NCBI GenBank assembly: GCA_031216915.1
Contig: CM062297.1
Span: 367,115,704-367,179,703 of the forward strand
DNA: 64,000 nt
DNA from: Pictodentalium vernedei
Lineage: Eukaryota > Mollusca > Scaphopoda > Dentaliida > Dentaliidae
Direction of reading: 5' to 3'
Part shown: one piece after another, positions 52,122 to 62,530 of the stretch
Numbering within the stretch: the stretch's first letter is position 1
Layout: every line of letters starts with the position of its first letter
Program-made: the position numbers and the translations under genes
The notes under the pieces: model-generated
The model's input: only the letters and a program-made list of their open reading frames with translations
Told to the model about the DNA's origin: nothing
Databases searched by the model: none

Positions 52122-52626
52122 AAATGTTTATTGCTGCAGTTTGGAAGCTACAAAGTCAACAATTCGAATAATTTCGGTCAATAGCTAGTATATTGTTTTT
52201 TATTTTCTCGGTTTATAGCGTCGGGAGTGTTGAGAAAAAAAGCACTCTACATAACTGTGCTTATTTCAGTAATTGGGGGTATTATTTTAGAAAAAAGACT
52301 TTTCTTTTGATGATATATCCATTACCTGTAATTCGATTTGTAGTTCGATTCAAAATTTGGTTCATTTTTACCAATTCAATTCGATATTCAATTGAATCAA
52401 AATCTGCATTTCTCAGGTCCCTAGCTACCACCCCCCCCCCCCTCCCTCCCCCCCCCCCCCGCCAAATTCACTGGGGAGATAATAAAATTATGTAAACACC
52501 ATAAAGATAATACTTCTGAAAAACCCGACACACATGCCCAATAAGAATAACTCAATGGGCATATGAGCACGATGGCGTGGGCAAAGTTAATTACATTGTG
52601 AGAATTCTATTTTAGTCCAATGCCAG
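52122..52626. other. No gene; poly-C tracts; likely intron
   Basis: 52,429-52,460 is a broken run of C (about 28 of 32 bases). Nothing else is recognisable. The stretch ends in TTCTATTTTAGTCCAATGCCAG. Confidence 0.4.
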
Positions 52627-52677
52627 AAATTATCTACTGATGCACAGTCACTGGTCGACGCCCTTTTAGTGTATGTT
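52627..52677 (+). CDS. Candidate internal exon of an unknown host gene (exon e, 51 bp)
   Basis: Acceptor TTTTAGTCCAATGCCAG ends at 52,626 (another AG at 52,615 is possible) and donor GTT|GTAAGT starts at 52,678. Seventeen codons in phase 0 read KLSTDAQSLVDALLVYV. This continues smoothly from exon d (..QSLPSQ) and again looks helical. Exons c, d and e together are the best evidence for a real gene. Confidence 0.5.
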
Positions 52678-52996
52678 GTAAGTTATATGGTACTTATTAA
52701 ATTTGATTTGTGACTTGTGGAATTAGGGTATCGTCATGACAGCAGTTTTTGATACTCAAGTTCCACAAGCCACAAAAGTTTTTTTGCATTTCATTTTAAC
52801 TCTCTCAAAGCCTCTAGAGTCATGGATATTGTGACTTTTCCTAATTAAAACACACATTTCACACACGGGGGAAGGGGGGGGGGGTGTAGCTAGAGTCAAT
52901 TCCCAGACCCACCGGGCCGACCATTATTCGAGCTGGGAACTATCTGACCTCTGCTCTTCTTTGATAAAGTTTAGCAGGATGTGGCTAATTCAGTAT
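52678..52996. other. Likely intron; hairpin and poly-G tract
   Basis: 'tttgtgacttgtggaa..' at 52,709 faces 'ttccacaagccacaaa' at 52,761-52,777. G-rich run GGGGGAAGGGGGGGGGGG at 52,867-52,884. No gene. Confidence 0.45.
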
Positions 52997-53759
52997 GTAG
53001 TTTTACAAATGATCTATTAGAACTACCTCTCTTGGAGGCCCACTATTGTGACTTGAGTAGGTAGGTTTACAAATGATCTATTAGAACTACTTCTCTTGGG
53101 GACCCACTGTTGTGACTTCAGTAGATAGTTTTACAAATGATCTATTAGAACTACTTCTCTTGGGGACCCACTCCTGTGACTTCAGTAAGTAGTTTTACAA
53201 ATGATCTATTAGAACTACTTCTCTTGGGGACCCACTATTGTGACTTCAGTAGATAGTTTTACAAATGATCTATTAGAACTGCTTCTCTTGGGGACCCACT
53301 ATTGTGACTTCAGAAGGTAGTTTTACAAATGATCAATTAGAATTACTTCTCTTGGGGACCCACTATTGTGACTTCAGTAGGTAGTTTTACAAATGATCTA
53401 TTAGAACTACCTCTCTTGTGGACCCACTGTTGTGACTTCAGTAGTAGTTTTACAAATGATCTATTAGAACTACCTCTCTTGGGGGCCCACTGTTGTGACT
53501 TCAGAAGGTAGTTTTACAAATGATCTATTAAAACTACTTCTCTAGGGGACCCGCTATTGTGACTTCAGTAGGTAGTTTTACAAATGATCTATTAGAACAA
53601 CCTCTCTTGGGGACCCACTATTGTGACTTCAGTAGGTAGTTTTACAAATGATCTATTAGAACTACCTGTCTTGGGGACCCACTATTGTGACTTCAGTAGG
53701 TAGTTTTACAAATGATCTATTAGAACTACCTCTCTTGGGGGCCCACTGTTGTGACTTTG
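52997..53759. repeat. 64-bp minisatellite, about 12 copies
   Basis: The unit 'gtagttttacaaatgatcta', 'ttagaactacctctcttggg', 'gacccactattgtgacttca' starts at about 52,997 and recurs with a period of 62-65 bases (for example TTTTACAAATGATC at 53,129, 53,193 and 53,257) to 53,759. Units are 90-98 percent alike by eye. Eukaryotic variable tandem repeat, no spacer variation as in CRISPR. The - strand frame across it is a by-product. Confidence 0.95.
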
Positions 53760-55109
53760 GTTGACTTATCAGGTTTTCAAATACATGAAAACTTCTCGCG
53801 TTTTTTTGGCAGTTCACTATGTCTTCTGAAGACTTTCTGAGAAGTTTTTTAAAAGTCTCTGTGGTCTTCAAACTCAAATCTAGGCATTGTACACCATTAT
53901 TATTATAATTACTGTGCTATATATTGTTGTACATATCATATAATTTGAAATATTCCATAGGAGTAAAATCCTCGCCCTCTGATTGGATGAGAGCTGGCAT
54001 AGTTTCTGTTATTTGGCTCCAATAGCAAATGTTGCCATCTGATGTCTTCACGCGAAATATTTGAAATGACATCGCTCGTTTCGAAATTGCTTTATCAACG
54101 GAGTGACTAGCAAGCCGTTTCATTTTTCTGTATTTTTCACATGTGCAGCAGACGTTGTTCCGGATGAAGTGTTGTTTAAATTACAAACCTATTTATGATT
54201 TGAACTGAGATGGAATGAGTTCAACTGGTTTTTGATTAATTATCCAGTGCCGTCGTTGGGTACAGGAGAGGTTTATTTACTAAACCTGTGATCGTTAAAA
54301 AGTGACTTGCAAACCTCAGGCCATGTTACTGTCAACTCATCACAATAACTTATAATGTTCTGGCTCTATTCAGCATCTTAGGCTCTCCGCTTGCTGATTG
54401 TGGTTTAAGGACAATTATTCTTTGACATTTTCTAAATATGGTAAAATTGAGTTTAACTTGTTTCATTTATATGTCAAGCTATGATAACCACCTATCATAC
54501 TTGACCTATTCCATCTAAAATCCCCTCAAAACATGTTATGTGTGTGCATTTTGGGACATAAATGTTGGACAAAAGTCCATTCTTAATGGTGGGTCAGGTC
54601 CTATCATTACTAGGTTTGTACCTCATTATAACTCACATACAGTCCAAGTTACAGGAAGATTGCAGACCATTGATTGGTATAGATGTCTGTGATAACTGAT
54701 GTTTTGCTTGCACTTTGGGAACTATTTCCACTGAGAGCAAAAATATACAGGGCCAAAGGCAAGCTGGCATTAAAAGTGCAACATTTTATGTGAGGTGGTG
54801 CAGACTTGATGCAAGGCTTGACGAGATGCCAGATCACAAGGTAGCAGGCCATCCTCCACAGGTTTGGTACCAGCAGCCTTTAACAGTAGAATTTAAGCAG
54901 GAGAAATAAATTACCCAGCCAGAGATCGACTGGCCATGCCGTAAAGTGGTTCTCCGAGGCACATCATTATGATCTTTCAACATTTGTCGGCATTATCGCT
55001 TATTCCAGTGAATACTCACAGCATGATTCCATATTTGTCATCACTTCTCCGTGGTCATCGCTCACAGTCATCAAGCAGATATCTTGACTGTAGTTGTCCT
55101 ACTCATAGA
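53760..55109. other. No gene recognised
   Basis: AT-rich DNA with featureless short frames (for example 54,715-54,909 and - strand 53,917-54,123). A relic of the 43,268 foldback repeat lies near 54,309-54,345. If the host gene is real this is intron. Confidence 0.4.
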
Positions 55110-55350
55110 TCATTGCCAGGCCTAAAAATAGCAGTCTGACATTTGCAGAATGAGATCCCCAGAGGGTGAATTTGATGATGCTATCCCATACAGTGAGCCA
55201 ATTTATCCTCTGGGTACCTCTTTCTGTTTAGTTTTGAGAACCTGATTCAGAGTGAGGTTCAAAGAGGGTAAATTTAGTGATCACTAAATTCCCCTCTGGG
55301 GACCTCAGATGCTGATGACAGTCTGCTTATTTTCTGGCTTGATCATTGCA
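55110..55350 (-). repeat. Hairpin repeat with 'agagggtgaatttagtgat' arms, copies 2 and 3
   Basis: 55,225-55,350 is the reverse complement of 36,666-36,784, including 'cagactgtcatcagc' and 'ctcccctctgg'-type arms. 55,110-55,225 carries another diverged copy ('gatccccagagggtgaattt..ttatcctctgggtacctc'). Confidence 0.75.
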
Positions 55351-55810
55351 CAGTTGTCTTCAACTAGCACATCATCATTTGTCTCATAGAAGAGAATCAA
55401 CACACCTCTCAGGCTTGCGTTACTTTTATCAGCAGAATGTAATGTTGCCGCAGTCTACCCATTAAGGTCATCGTTCTCTATAATATACACGACTCTATGA
55501 CCAAATGAAATCCAGGGAGATTGTTCACACAGCTCTACGGACTAGGTTAATTACTAGTATATATGCTTGGAACATTAAGACGACAGAGATAAGGATTATT
55601 ATTCTTTAGCTCCCAATTTGGCGAGTCAGTAAATGATTACATTGACCCTGCTTGGCACAAGAAAACTATGCTTTGGATAAAGAATTGTTGTTTTAAACTG
55701 CAGGCGTTTGTCATAACCTTTGCAATCTACTACAGGCTTTCGAACCTTTTTAACAGATTCAATGTGCTTCCTATTGACATGCTGACTCTTATATTTTTGC
55801 AGTCTGATTG
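55351..55810. other. No gene recognised
   Basis: AT-rich DNA without recognisable features. Confidence 0.4.
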
Positions 55811-55814
55811 AGAT

Positions 55815-56290
55815 GTGGATAGGGTACTCCCGGGGTGTGGGCTACAAAATTGGTTGGGGTGTGACAACCCGACTGAGGTGTGGATCTATATTTTTACAAA
55901 CAGATAGTTGGGGTATGCTTAAGGTATGGTTGAGATATAGTTAGTTAGGGTGTGGGTCTAAAAATGTAAATGAGCTCAAAGGTGTGGTTGGGGTACCTAA
56001 TATGAGGTATAATTGGGATATGCCTGGAGTGTGCTTAGGGTACTGCCATAAGGTGTGCCTGGGGTATAGTTGGAGTATGGTTGGGGTACCACCCTTAGGT
56101 CATCGCAATGTGTGGTTAGGGTATGCCAGGGGTATGATTAGTGTATTCGGTGTATGTCTGAAGTGTGCTTAGGGTACCACCTGAAGGTGTGTCAAGGGTG
56201 TGGTTGGAGTATGGTTGGGGTACCACCATTGGAGTGTGGTTAGGACACGCCTAAGGTATGCTTTGGGTACATCCACAAGGTTTGCCAGTG
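55815..56290. repeat. Degenerate repeat of GTATGGTTGGGGTA-type units
   Basis: Roughly 30 loose units such as GTGTGGTTGGGGTACC, GTGTGCTTAGGGTACC and GTATGGTTGGGGTACCACC over 475 bp, spaced 12-25 bases. The C-poor, G/T-rich strand is the + strand. The frame at 55,984 is a by-product. Confidence 0.88.
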
Positions 56291-57191
56291 GAATTTATAT
56301 ATTTAAATATAGTATACCTTACACTTACTGGTTTGAAGCTGCTGTATGGGAAACAATAAACATATGATTTATTTATCAAATTATCCATATAGTGTCAAAA
56401 TGTAAAACTAGAGATGGCCACCGGGGGTGGGGGTGGGAGGGGTTTTGATCCCGCTGAATTTTAGTGCAGTAACCACACCTACCTTTATCTCTGGTGCATT
56501 GGTCCCAAACTAAAAGTGCAACTAAGAGACGTAGGTGGCAATATTATTTGTCGGTTGCTGTTTATTCATCCACTCATCATGTGGGCAGGTGCACAATCAA
56601 TGTGCTTCACAGTCCTGATAATCATGGAAATTCAAATTCAAATAGTTTATTGGTAAATGCAATGTCAGTACTATCACCTCAACAATTAAATGAAACAAAG
56701 AAACATAAGAATAATGGATTGGTTTTGGCTTCCTTCCATTGCCCTCTTACATTGTATGCTGGTGTTCTTGCAACGACTTTCTATGATTAACGATTCTGCC
56801 AGTTTGTCCAGTTGCGCATTTGCTCTCTGGAAGACAGATATTAGACTGATGCTCCGATACTGCGTACATTTCAGTCCACACCCACGACACAGGCAAATAT
56901 AGAATTTTGAGACTTGTGGTCTATCATCGATTTTCAGTTGGAAGACTTGACTGTAGCATCGTTGACATGATGTTGTACGGAAGGAATTTTCAAAACGGCA
57001 CTCCTGAGTCACCTCAATTTTTTCCAGCATGTTTCTATTTGAATAACTCTTCAATTTCAATAACTCCAATTATCTGCACCAGCGAATTCGCAATAAATGT
57101 CTTCCATCATTCCAAGATAAAAATATATCCGTTCCTCGATCTAGCACCTTTCAATTCACTTCTAACTACCAGACCGAACATCCTCCTTGAT
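56291..57191. other. No gene recognised
   Basis: 56,420-56,450 has a GGGGGTGGGGGTGGGAGGGG run. Frames of about 100-127 residues on both strands (56,494-57,069) show no domain and overlap each other, so they are rejected as genes. Confidence 0.4.
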
Positions 57192-57412
57192 CCTTTGAAC
57201 TCTAGTGGTATCTTCCATGCCCGTTCAATGGCAACAATTAGAAGAGTCCATATTCATTATTTGGGGTAGACAAATCAATATTTCCAATAGTGCAGCCTCG
57301 GGGCTGCACGTTGAAAATTTTGATTGCTCTACCCCACACATTTACTGAACAGCCGTCCTTTTAATGACGTTATGACGTATCATGTTCCTGTCAGAAAAGT
57401 AACCGATCGGGT
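57192..57412 (-). repeat. Hairpin MITE, family 1, copy 2 (inverted)
   Basis: Starts CCTTTGAACTCTAGTGGTAT, the reverse complement of the right end of the 32.5-kb and 63.2-kb copies, followed by the hairpin 'tttggggtagacaaatcaat..gcagcctcggggctgcacgttg'. The far end is diverged ('gatcgggttcaaggggc'). Confidence 0.8.
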
Positions 57413-58206
57413 TCAAGGGGCTACATGTAACTGTATAAGGAATTGCTGAATTATGACAGTAACATGCTACTGGCTGCAGAGTACTGCTGTCTCAAAACAA
57501 CACACATTTGTATGCCCTCACAGTATATTTGTGCTCCACAATATTTTTCAACGAGTGCACATTTTAGCTCCCGTAAAATAGAAAACACGGGTGCGGACGG
57601 GAGCAATTGCACTCGCACCCGTCTCATTTCCAGGACTGAAGAACTGAGCAAATACATTCCACCTTCTCAACTCTGTGAACCATTTGCATATTTTGTAAAT
57701 TTTGCTGGTATTTTTCTGTACAAATTCACCATGTTACAGAATAAAGTAGTAATAATTCTTGGTGGTATTTTTCACTGCAAGTGACTGCTATTCACCAAGT
57801 CTGTATCATTCTGACTCCACTCATGTCTCGTGAATATTAGGTGGACTGCCTTTTCCATTCTGGTTACTCACTTACATCAAACCATCGCAAAGCCAAGTTA
57901 CTTGGTTTGAAATTTGCTGGGTAATGCATGCAGATATGTCAGTTGGGTTTCAGGCTTAGTTTTTGACATCCACTTTAGGAACAGAATTCGGGATTCAGTC
58001 TGTAATCTTAACTGTTTTTTTAATTGATTTTTTTAAAATTTGTTTTTAATAATATCTAGGGTGTTAGCAGGATTGTCCAACATGTAAAAGACTAACTGTC
58101 AGTTCACCCTTCTACACATTTGCTCAGAAATCCCGAATCTGTGACAGGAAGGCCCTTATACCTACAATCCCTGTCAGTGGCACTTTAAGTATATTTTAAG
58201 TAACTT
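57413..58206. other. No gene recognised
   Basis: AT-rich DNA. 57,585-57,625 has a small inverted repeat 'cacgggtgcggacgggagc..gcactcgcacccgt'. The frame at 57,443-57,784 has no domain. Confidence 0.4.
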
Positions 58207-58400
58207 TATTTACTTATTTATTTATTGGTGCTTAACGCCACATCAGCAGCTAAGGCTATATCGTGGCGAGAAAACAATGGGAAGTAAAACGTCATTATCA
58301 ATTATGAACTAAACGAGTGAATAAAAAAAAAGATAACCACAACAGACATGTCAAAGACAAGAATGATTTGGACAACAAAGAGTAATGAGACAAGTAAATA
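58207..58400 (-). repeat. SINE-like repeat with TTATTTATTGGTGCTTAACG start
   Basis: 'tttatttattggtgcttaac', 'gccacatcagcagctaaggc', 'tatatcgtggcgag' is a widespread invertebrate repeat 3' end (tail on the left, so the element reads leftward). Related to but distinct from the SINE family above, whose tail reads 'ttattggtgtttaaggtcac'. No head or target duplication found. Confidence 0.55.
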
Positions 58401-58943
58401 ACTTATAAATCAACCTGAGGAATTGACACTTGATGAGTCAAGATTAAAGAGTAAAAGCAATTTTAAAATTTATTAAAAAGCTTGATTCAAGACCGACAGA
58501 ACTTTATGAGGATTTGTACTATTTTTAGTAACTTTATTGTAGTCATAGCATAATATGAGTATCTGACTAATTGAAACTAATGCCTCACTCTCCTTTCAAG
58601 TTTTACATCGGGTAACAAAATTTGGTGGGGTAGGTGGTTGTACATTGTTTGTATTAAGACTACTATCAGCCTTATTCTTTCATAGAGGTTGGTTAGCCTC
58701 CCTCGTTATACTCATTATAATAAGGTTCTTCCTCTTGGGCAATTTCAAATTCTTTTATATTTTCAGATATTATCAAGAATTATTACTTTCCAAAGTGTCA
58801 TTTACTGGGATTTCCGGTTTGATTATAAACGATAACTTCACAAGTGAATTATGCAATCAACAATTGGGTCATGCATCCGTGCGCGCAAACGAAGACACTT
58901 TGGCGTGGATGTAATGGAGACTTCACTGTTTTGTGGGGTTTTT
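58401..58943. other. No gene recognised
   Basis: AT-rich DNA. The hydrophobic frame at 58,645-58,914 has no conserved feature. Confidence 0.35.
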
Positions 58944-59160
58944 TTAACCTTTTACTTAATATGAAAAAGAGACGACAAAAAAAAGCAAAAAAAAAAACAT
59001 TCTTGGATAGCTATTATTTTCATTTTTTGTCTCAAAAACATAGGTTATGACGTATCATTGTCATAACCTATGTTTTAGAGACAAAAAATGAAAAAAATAA
59101 TCGAAATTAATTGGCGATTTTTGAGAATAGCGCTGACCGTTACGTTAGGTAAAGGGTAAA
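58944..59160 (+). repeat. Hairpin MITE, family 2, copy 4
   Basis: Starts TTAACCTTTTACTTAATATG and ends TTACGTTAGGTAAAGGGTAA. The central hairpin is TTTTTTGTCTCAAAAACATA, GGTTATGACG and its complement. Confidence 0.8.
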
Positions 59161-59387
59161 ATAATATAATTATCATTAATAATGAAAAGTAATAAACAGA
59201 GTAATGTCCCGCGCCTCGGATGAATTATTTCACGAAACTAGTCCAGTCAAGCGATTACTCTCTATTTCTCTCCGGTCACAGTATTCTACACACATCTTTT
59301 ACGAAATCTGAAATCCATGGCAGATGGCCTACATCTTTAGATCCTATGTTCAACTTGATGTTCCATAATTTCTTTAAATGAACTGGC

Positions 59388-59562
59388 AACAATTTCAACA
59401 AAACCATACCTGACCCTCTCATTGGAACAACCTTGTTCCATTGATGGGTCACATTTTATGGTTTGGGTGAATTTTTTTTTATTTTAAAAAACAATTTTTT
59501 TTCAGCTGTTCAATTTATAAAGTAAATGGCCGGATACGACTGGTTCGTTAGGTGAAGGATTG
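59388..59562 (+). repeat. Hairpin MITE, family 2, partial copy 5
   Basis: 'aatttcaacaaaaccatacc', 'tgaccctctcattggaacaa' faces 'tgttccattgatgggtcaca', 'ttttatggtttgg'. The right end GGTTCGTTAGGTGAAGGATTG matches the family. The left end is missing. Confidence 0.7.
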
Positions 59563-59627
59563 ATATTTGCCTGCCAGTGAAATCTCTTTTTTTCTCCTCG
59601 AATTGCATTTTTTATCTACTGAAATAA

Positions 59628-60190
59628 TTGTTTATTGGGGTTTAATGACAGGCTTTCCGCCAGGACAAAAATGTTTCTTGAGGCCGGTAATCGGAATCCA
59701 AGGATCCGACCGGGCGACCATGTTTTTGCTGTTCCTTATTCCCTTCAGCTCTCTCTACCTTTGATGCGAGCCTTACAAGTGTCTTTGGTGAGCGCCTTAT
59801 GGGTACCTTTTGGGTAGGGGAAAGTCAGCGAGGGGAATAGGGTCATTGATGGGTTCCCATGTATGCATAGCGGAAACCCTGAATGATGATTTCAGCAGCC
59901 AAGGTAACATCATGTCGGACAGTTTGATTAGTGGAGGATGCCTGAATATCCATAGAGAATCTCTGAGCAGAGACGAGCAGCTGTCAGACTCCCGAACTTG
60001 TTAACTCTGAACAAACAGTGTTAGCAGCGGTTGAAGGCAGGTGCTCTGTTCATGTGCAGTACACCTTAGTACACAGCACCACCATGGACAATCAAAATTA
60101 AGTGTTTTGCCCAAGGACAAAATGCAGTTACCGTTGGTTATAATCAAACCGTCGACCTTTCAGTGTAACCACTGAGCCACCGGGCACCCT
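59628..60190 (-). mobile_element. Decayed SINE copy with a foreign middle
   Basis: 59,925-60,190 matches the SINE core and head ('gcagctgtcagactcccgaa', 'gtacaccttagtacacagca', 'ttttgcccaaggacaaaatg', 'cactgagccaccgggcaccc'). The tail-like 'tttattggggtttaatgaca' lies 290 bases further left at 59,629, so the intervening piece appears inserted or recombined. Frames across 59,567-59,817 are not credited. Confidence 0.65.
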
Positions 60191-60289
60191 ACTGAAATAA
60201 TATTTTCTCTTTAACTCAGATCCAAGGGAAGCCATCTGAGGATCAGTGTTAGCAGCAAATGTTATTGGTTTCCAAAAAAGATAAAGTGG

Positions 60290-60433
60290 AGCCCACTTAT
60301 TGGATATCTCTTAATTGAATAACCTTGTTGATTGAATATAACTTGCAAACAAAGACCATTTACCATATCTTCACCAGCTTTCGGTCTACCGAAGGGATAC
60401 ATATTGTTTTACCCTAAATTCTTGTCCTTCTCG

Positions 60434-60435
<2 letters not shown>
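60290..60435. repeat. Short relic of the TTAATTGAATAA repeat
   Basis: 'gcccacttattggatatctc', 'ttaattgaataacc' matches 61,407-61,445. See the longer block at 61,395-61,972. Confidence 0.6.
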
Positions 60436-60471
<36 letters not shown>

Positions 60472-60506
60472 CTTCTTCTTCTTCTTCTTCTTCTTCTTCT
60501 TCTTCT
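60436..60506. repeat. Compound microsatellite (GTT)n(CTT)n
   Basis: About twelve GTT units followed by about eleven CTT units without interruption. Confidence 0.95.
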
Positions 60507-60509
60507 GAC

Positions 60510-61250
60510 CTCGACCTTTGACCTCCGGGTCACATTATTGACTTTTTAAAATCTTTTGACCTAGGCATATGATATTTGTGTTATGATATTTGGCATGTGG
60601 GTGTATCACCATGAGACGATGTGTCGCGTACCATCATGACCCACATATGACATTGACCTTTGACCTCAAGGTCAAATTAATGATTTCTGGCAAGTAAGCT
60701 GGTCCGGGCAAGAACTTATTTACCTTTTCACCTTGGCTTATGATATTAGGCATGTGAATGTATCACCATGAGACGATGTGTCGCGTACCATCATGACCCA
60801 CATATGACCTAGACCTGTGACCTCAAGATCAAATTATTGATTTTTTTACCTAAGCTTATGATATTTGGCATGTGGGTGTATCATGTATCATGAGACGATG
60901 TACCATCATGACCCACATATGGCATTGACCTTTGACCTCAAGGTCAAATTATTGAATTTTTGGCAAGTAAGTCTGTTGGGGCAAGAACTTTTTTATCTTT
61001 TTACCTAGGCTTATGATGTTTGGCATGTGGGTGTAACTGCATAAGACAACATTGTACCATGTACTGTTGTGATGACAGATGACCTTGATCTTTGACATCA
61101 AGGTTAAATTATTGAATTGTTCAGCTACGTTTATGATATTTGACATATGAATGCAACAGCCAGGATATTTGGTATATGAATGCAACAGCCAGGCTGATGT
61201 GTCACATTCTATCTTGAACTTCCATGATCTTGACATTTGACCTTTAGTTT
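60510..61250. repeat. Diverged tandem repeat, about 150-bp units, rich in TGACCTTTGACCTCAAGGTCA
   Basis: Four to five units, each with 'attgacctttgacctcaagg', 'tcaaattattga', 'ttatgatatttggcatgtgg', 'gtgtatcaccatgagacgat' and 'gtaccatcatgacccacata'. Starts lie near 60,510, 60,650, 60,805, 60,925 and 61,080. Widespread repeat type in marine invertebrates. The TGACCTTTGACC and TCAAGGTCA strings are exact nuclear-receptor half-site arrangements (DR1 and ERR/SF1-type). Confidence 0.85.
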
Positions 61251-61394
61251 GATCTCTGTTGGCCGTAAGTTGGAAACATGGAACTACCGAAAGGGGGACA
61301 TGTGTTTTAGTTCAGTAAAACAGTTCCCTCTAGTTGCATACAAAATCTTGTTATTTTTCAAGAAATTACCTTCAATTACCCTGAGCTCTGTCAA

Positions 61395-61972
61395 ACATGA
61401 TACAGTTCAGCCCACTTAATTGGATATCTCTTAACTGAATAACCCTGTTAATCGAATACAATTTCCCAATAAAAAACATTTACCATACCTCCAGTACAAA
61501 TTTGACCTGTTAATTGAATACAGGTTATAGAGTAAACTCCTGTTAATTGAATAAAACATCTTGTAACCTGTCGAGAAATTACCCTGACTCTCCCCAGTTT
61601 TCCTTTGTTTATAGGCCTCTTTGGCCTCAGTCCATCCAATACAGGCATTCAGTCTATTATATCTTGTTTGACAGAACTCATAGAGCTCTGTCAAACAAGA
61701 TATAATAGAATAAATGCTAAGTTCATCTCTAGAATACAGGAAAGTGACACAACTTATGTTAATTGAGTATTCCTGTTAATTGAATAATTTTCATTGGCAA
61801 GGTGGCTATTCAATTAACAGGGATCCACTGTAATAAAATAAATGCTTAGTTTATCTCTAGAATACAGGAAATTGACCAACTCTATGTCAACTGAATAGTC
61901 CTGTTTATTAAATAATTTTCACTAGCAAAGTGGCTATACAATTTACAGAGTACTATATACTGTAAAAGAATA
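61395..61972. repeat. Repeat built on TTAATTGAATAA strings, with a hairpin inside
   Basis: 'cccacttaattggatatctc', 'ttaactgaataaccctgtta', 'ctcctgttaattgaataaaa', 'cctgttaattgaataatttt', 'gcaaggtggctattcaatta' recur through the block, with a near repeat of about 110 bp ('taagttcatctctagaatac' at 61,719 and 'ttagtttatctctagaatac' at 61,846). TTAATTGAATAACAGG-type ends face each other in places, so it is probably a decayed inverted-repeat element. Confidence 0.65.
61656..61708. repeat. Hairpin TTATATCTTGTTTGACAGA, copy 2
   Basis: TATTATATCTTGTTTGACAG, loop AACTCATAGAG, then CTCTGTCAAACAAGATATAATA; arms pair over 22 bases. Matches 40,885-40,932. Confidence 0.88.
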
Positions 61973-62106
61973 TTAACTCTTTACCTAACAATTCGGCTAC
62001 ATCTGCCCATGTGATAAATAAATACCACAGTTGAAGAAAAAACAATTTCAAACAATTTCAAGAAAGCCATACCATGTGGCCCCCCTCATTGTAATGAGCT
62101 TGCTAT
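61973..62106 (+). repeat. Hairpin MITE, family 2, 5' half only
   Basis: TTAACTCTTTACCTAACAAT, 'tcggctacatctgcccatgt', 'gccataccatgtggcccccc', 'tcattgtaatgagcttg' match the left half of 51,874-52,121. The right half is absent. Confidence 0.7.
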
Positions 62107-62139
62107 AAATAAACAATATTCAAAAAAACAAATATTTCA

Positions 62140-62530
62140 CACAGGTTTTCAATCTCCCCATGCCTCAATCTCCCATTGACTTTATATGCCTGTTTGAAAA
62201 ATGGGACATATTATAGTTCTGGTCATGGCGTTTGTCTGTCCATCAATGAACTTTTTGGTTTTCGTGCAATAACTTGAGTATTATATGTCCCAGAGTTTTC
62301 AAGTTAGTATTGAATTTCTGCACCCTCTGCCCATTTTCAGTCGAGTTACTTCACTTTGTATAAAATTGGGATGTTTGTTGGTTTCCATGCAATAAATTGA
62401 ATATGACCAAGATGTTTCAAATTTGGTTCGGAGCATCAGCTATGGATATACATGTTGATAATGAAATTCAGCTCTGCCAACCCTTTTTTCCAGACTTTCG
62501 GCTTTAGCCTCTCGTGATATCCTGGGCCAA
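62140..62530. repeat. Old dispersed repeat ('gggacatattatagttctgg')
   Basis: 'tgggacatattatagttctg', 'gtcatggcgtttgtctgtcc' and 'gtgcaataacttgagtatta' are phrases of a repeat that is widespread in invertebrate genomes. Only one copy in this window, so boundaries are uncertain. Confidence 0.45.

Noticed and set aside
52997-53759. CRISPR-like array
   Set aside because: Whole 64-bp units repeat with no unique spacers and the DNA is from an animal genome; it is a minisatellite.
56494-57269. Overlapping frames of 98-127 residues on both strands
   Set aside because: Low conservation signals, no splice sites or domains, and they overlap each other and a MITE boundary.
59567-59817. Protein-like frame RIRPGDHVFAVPYSLQLSLP and a possible exon
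   Set aside because: It sits in a segment interrupting a SINE copy and lacks a convincing acceptor; it may be part of an unrecognised repeat.
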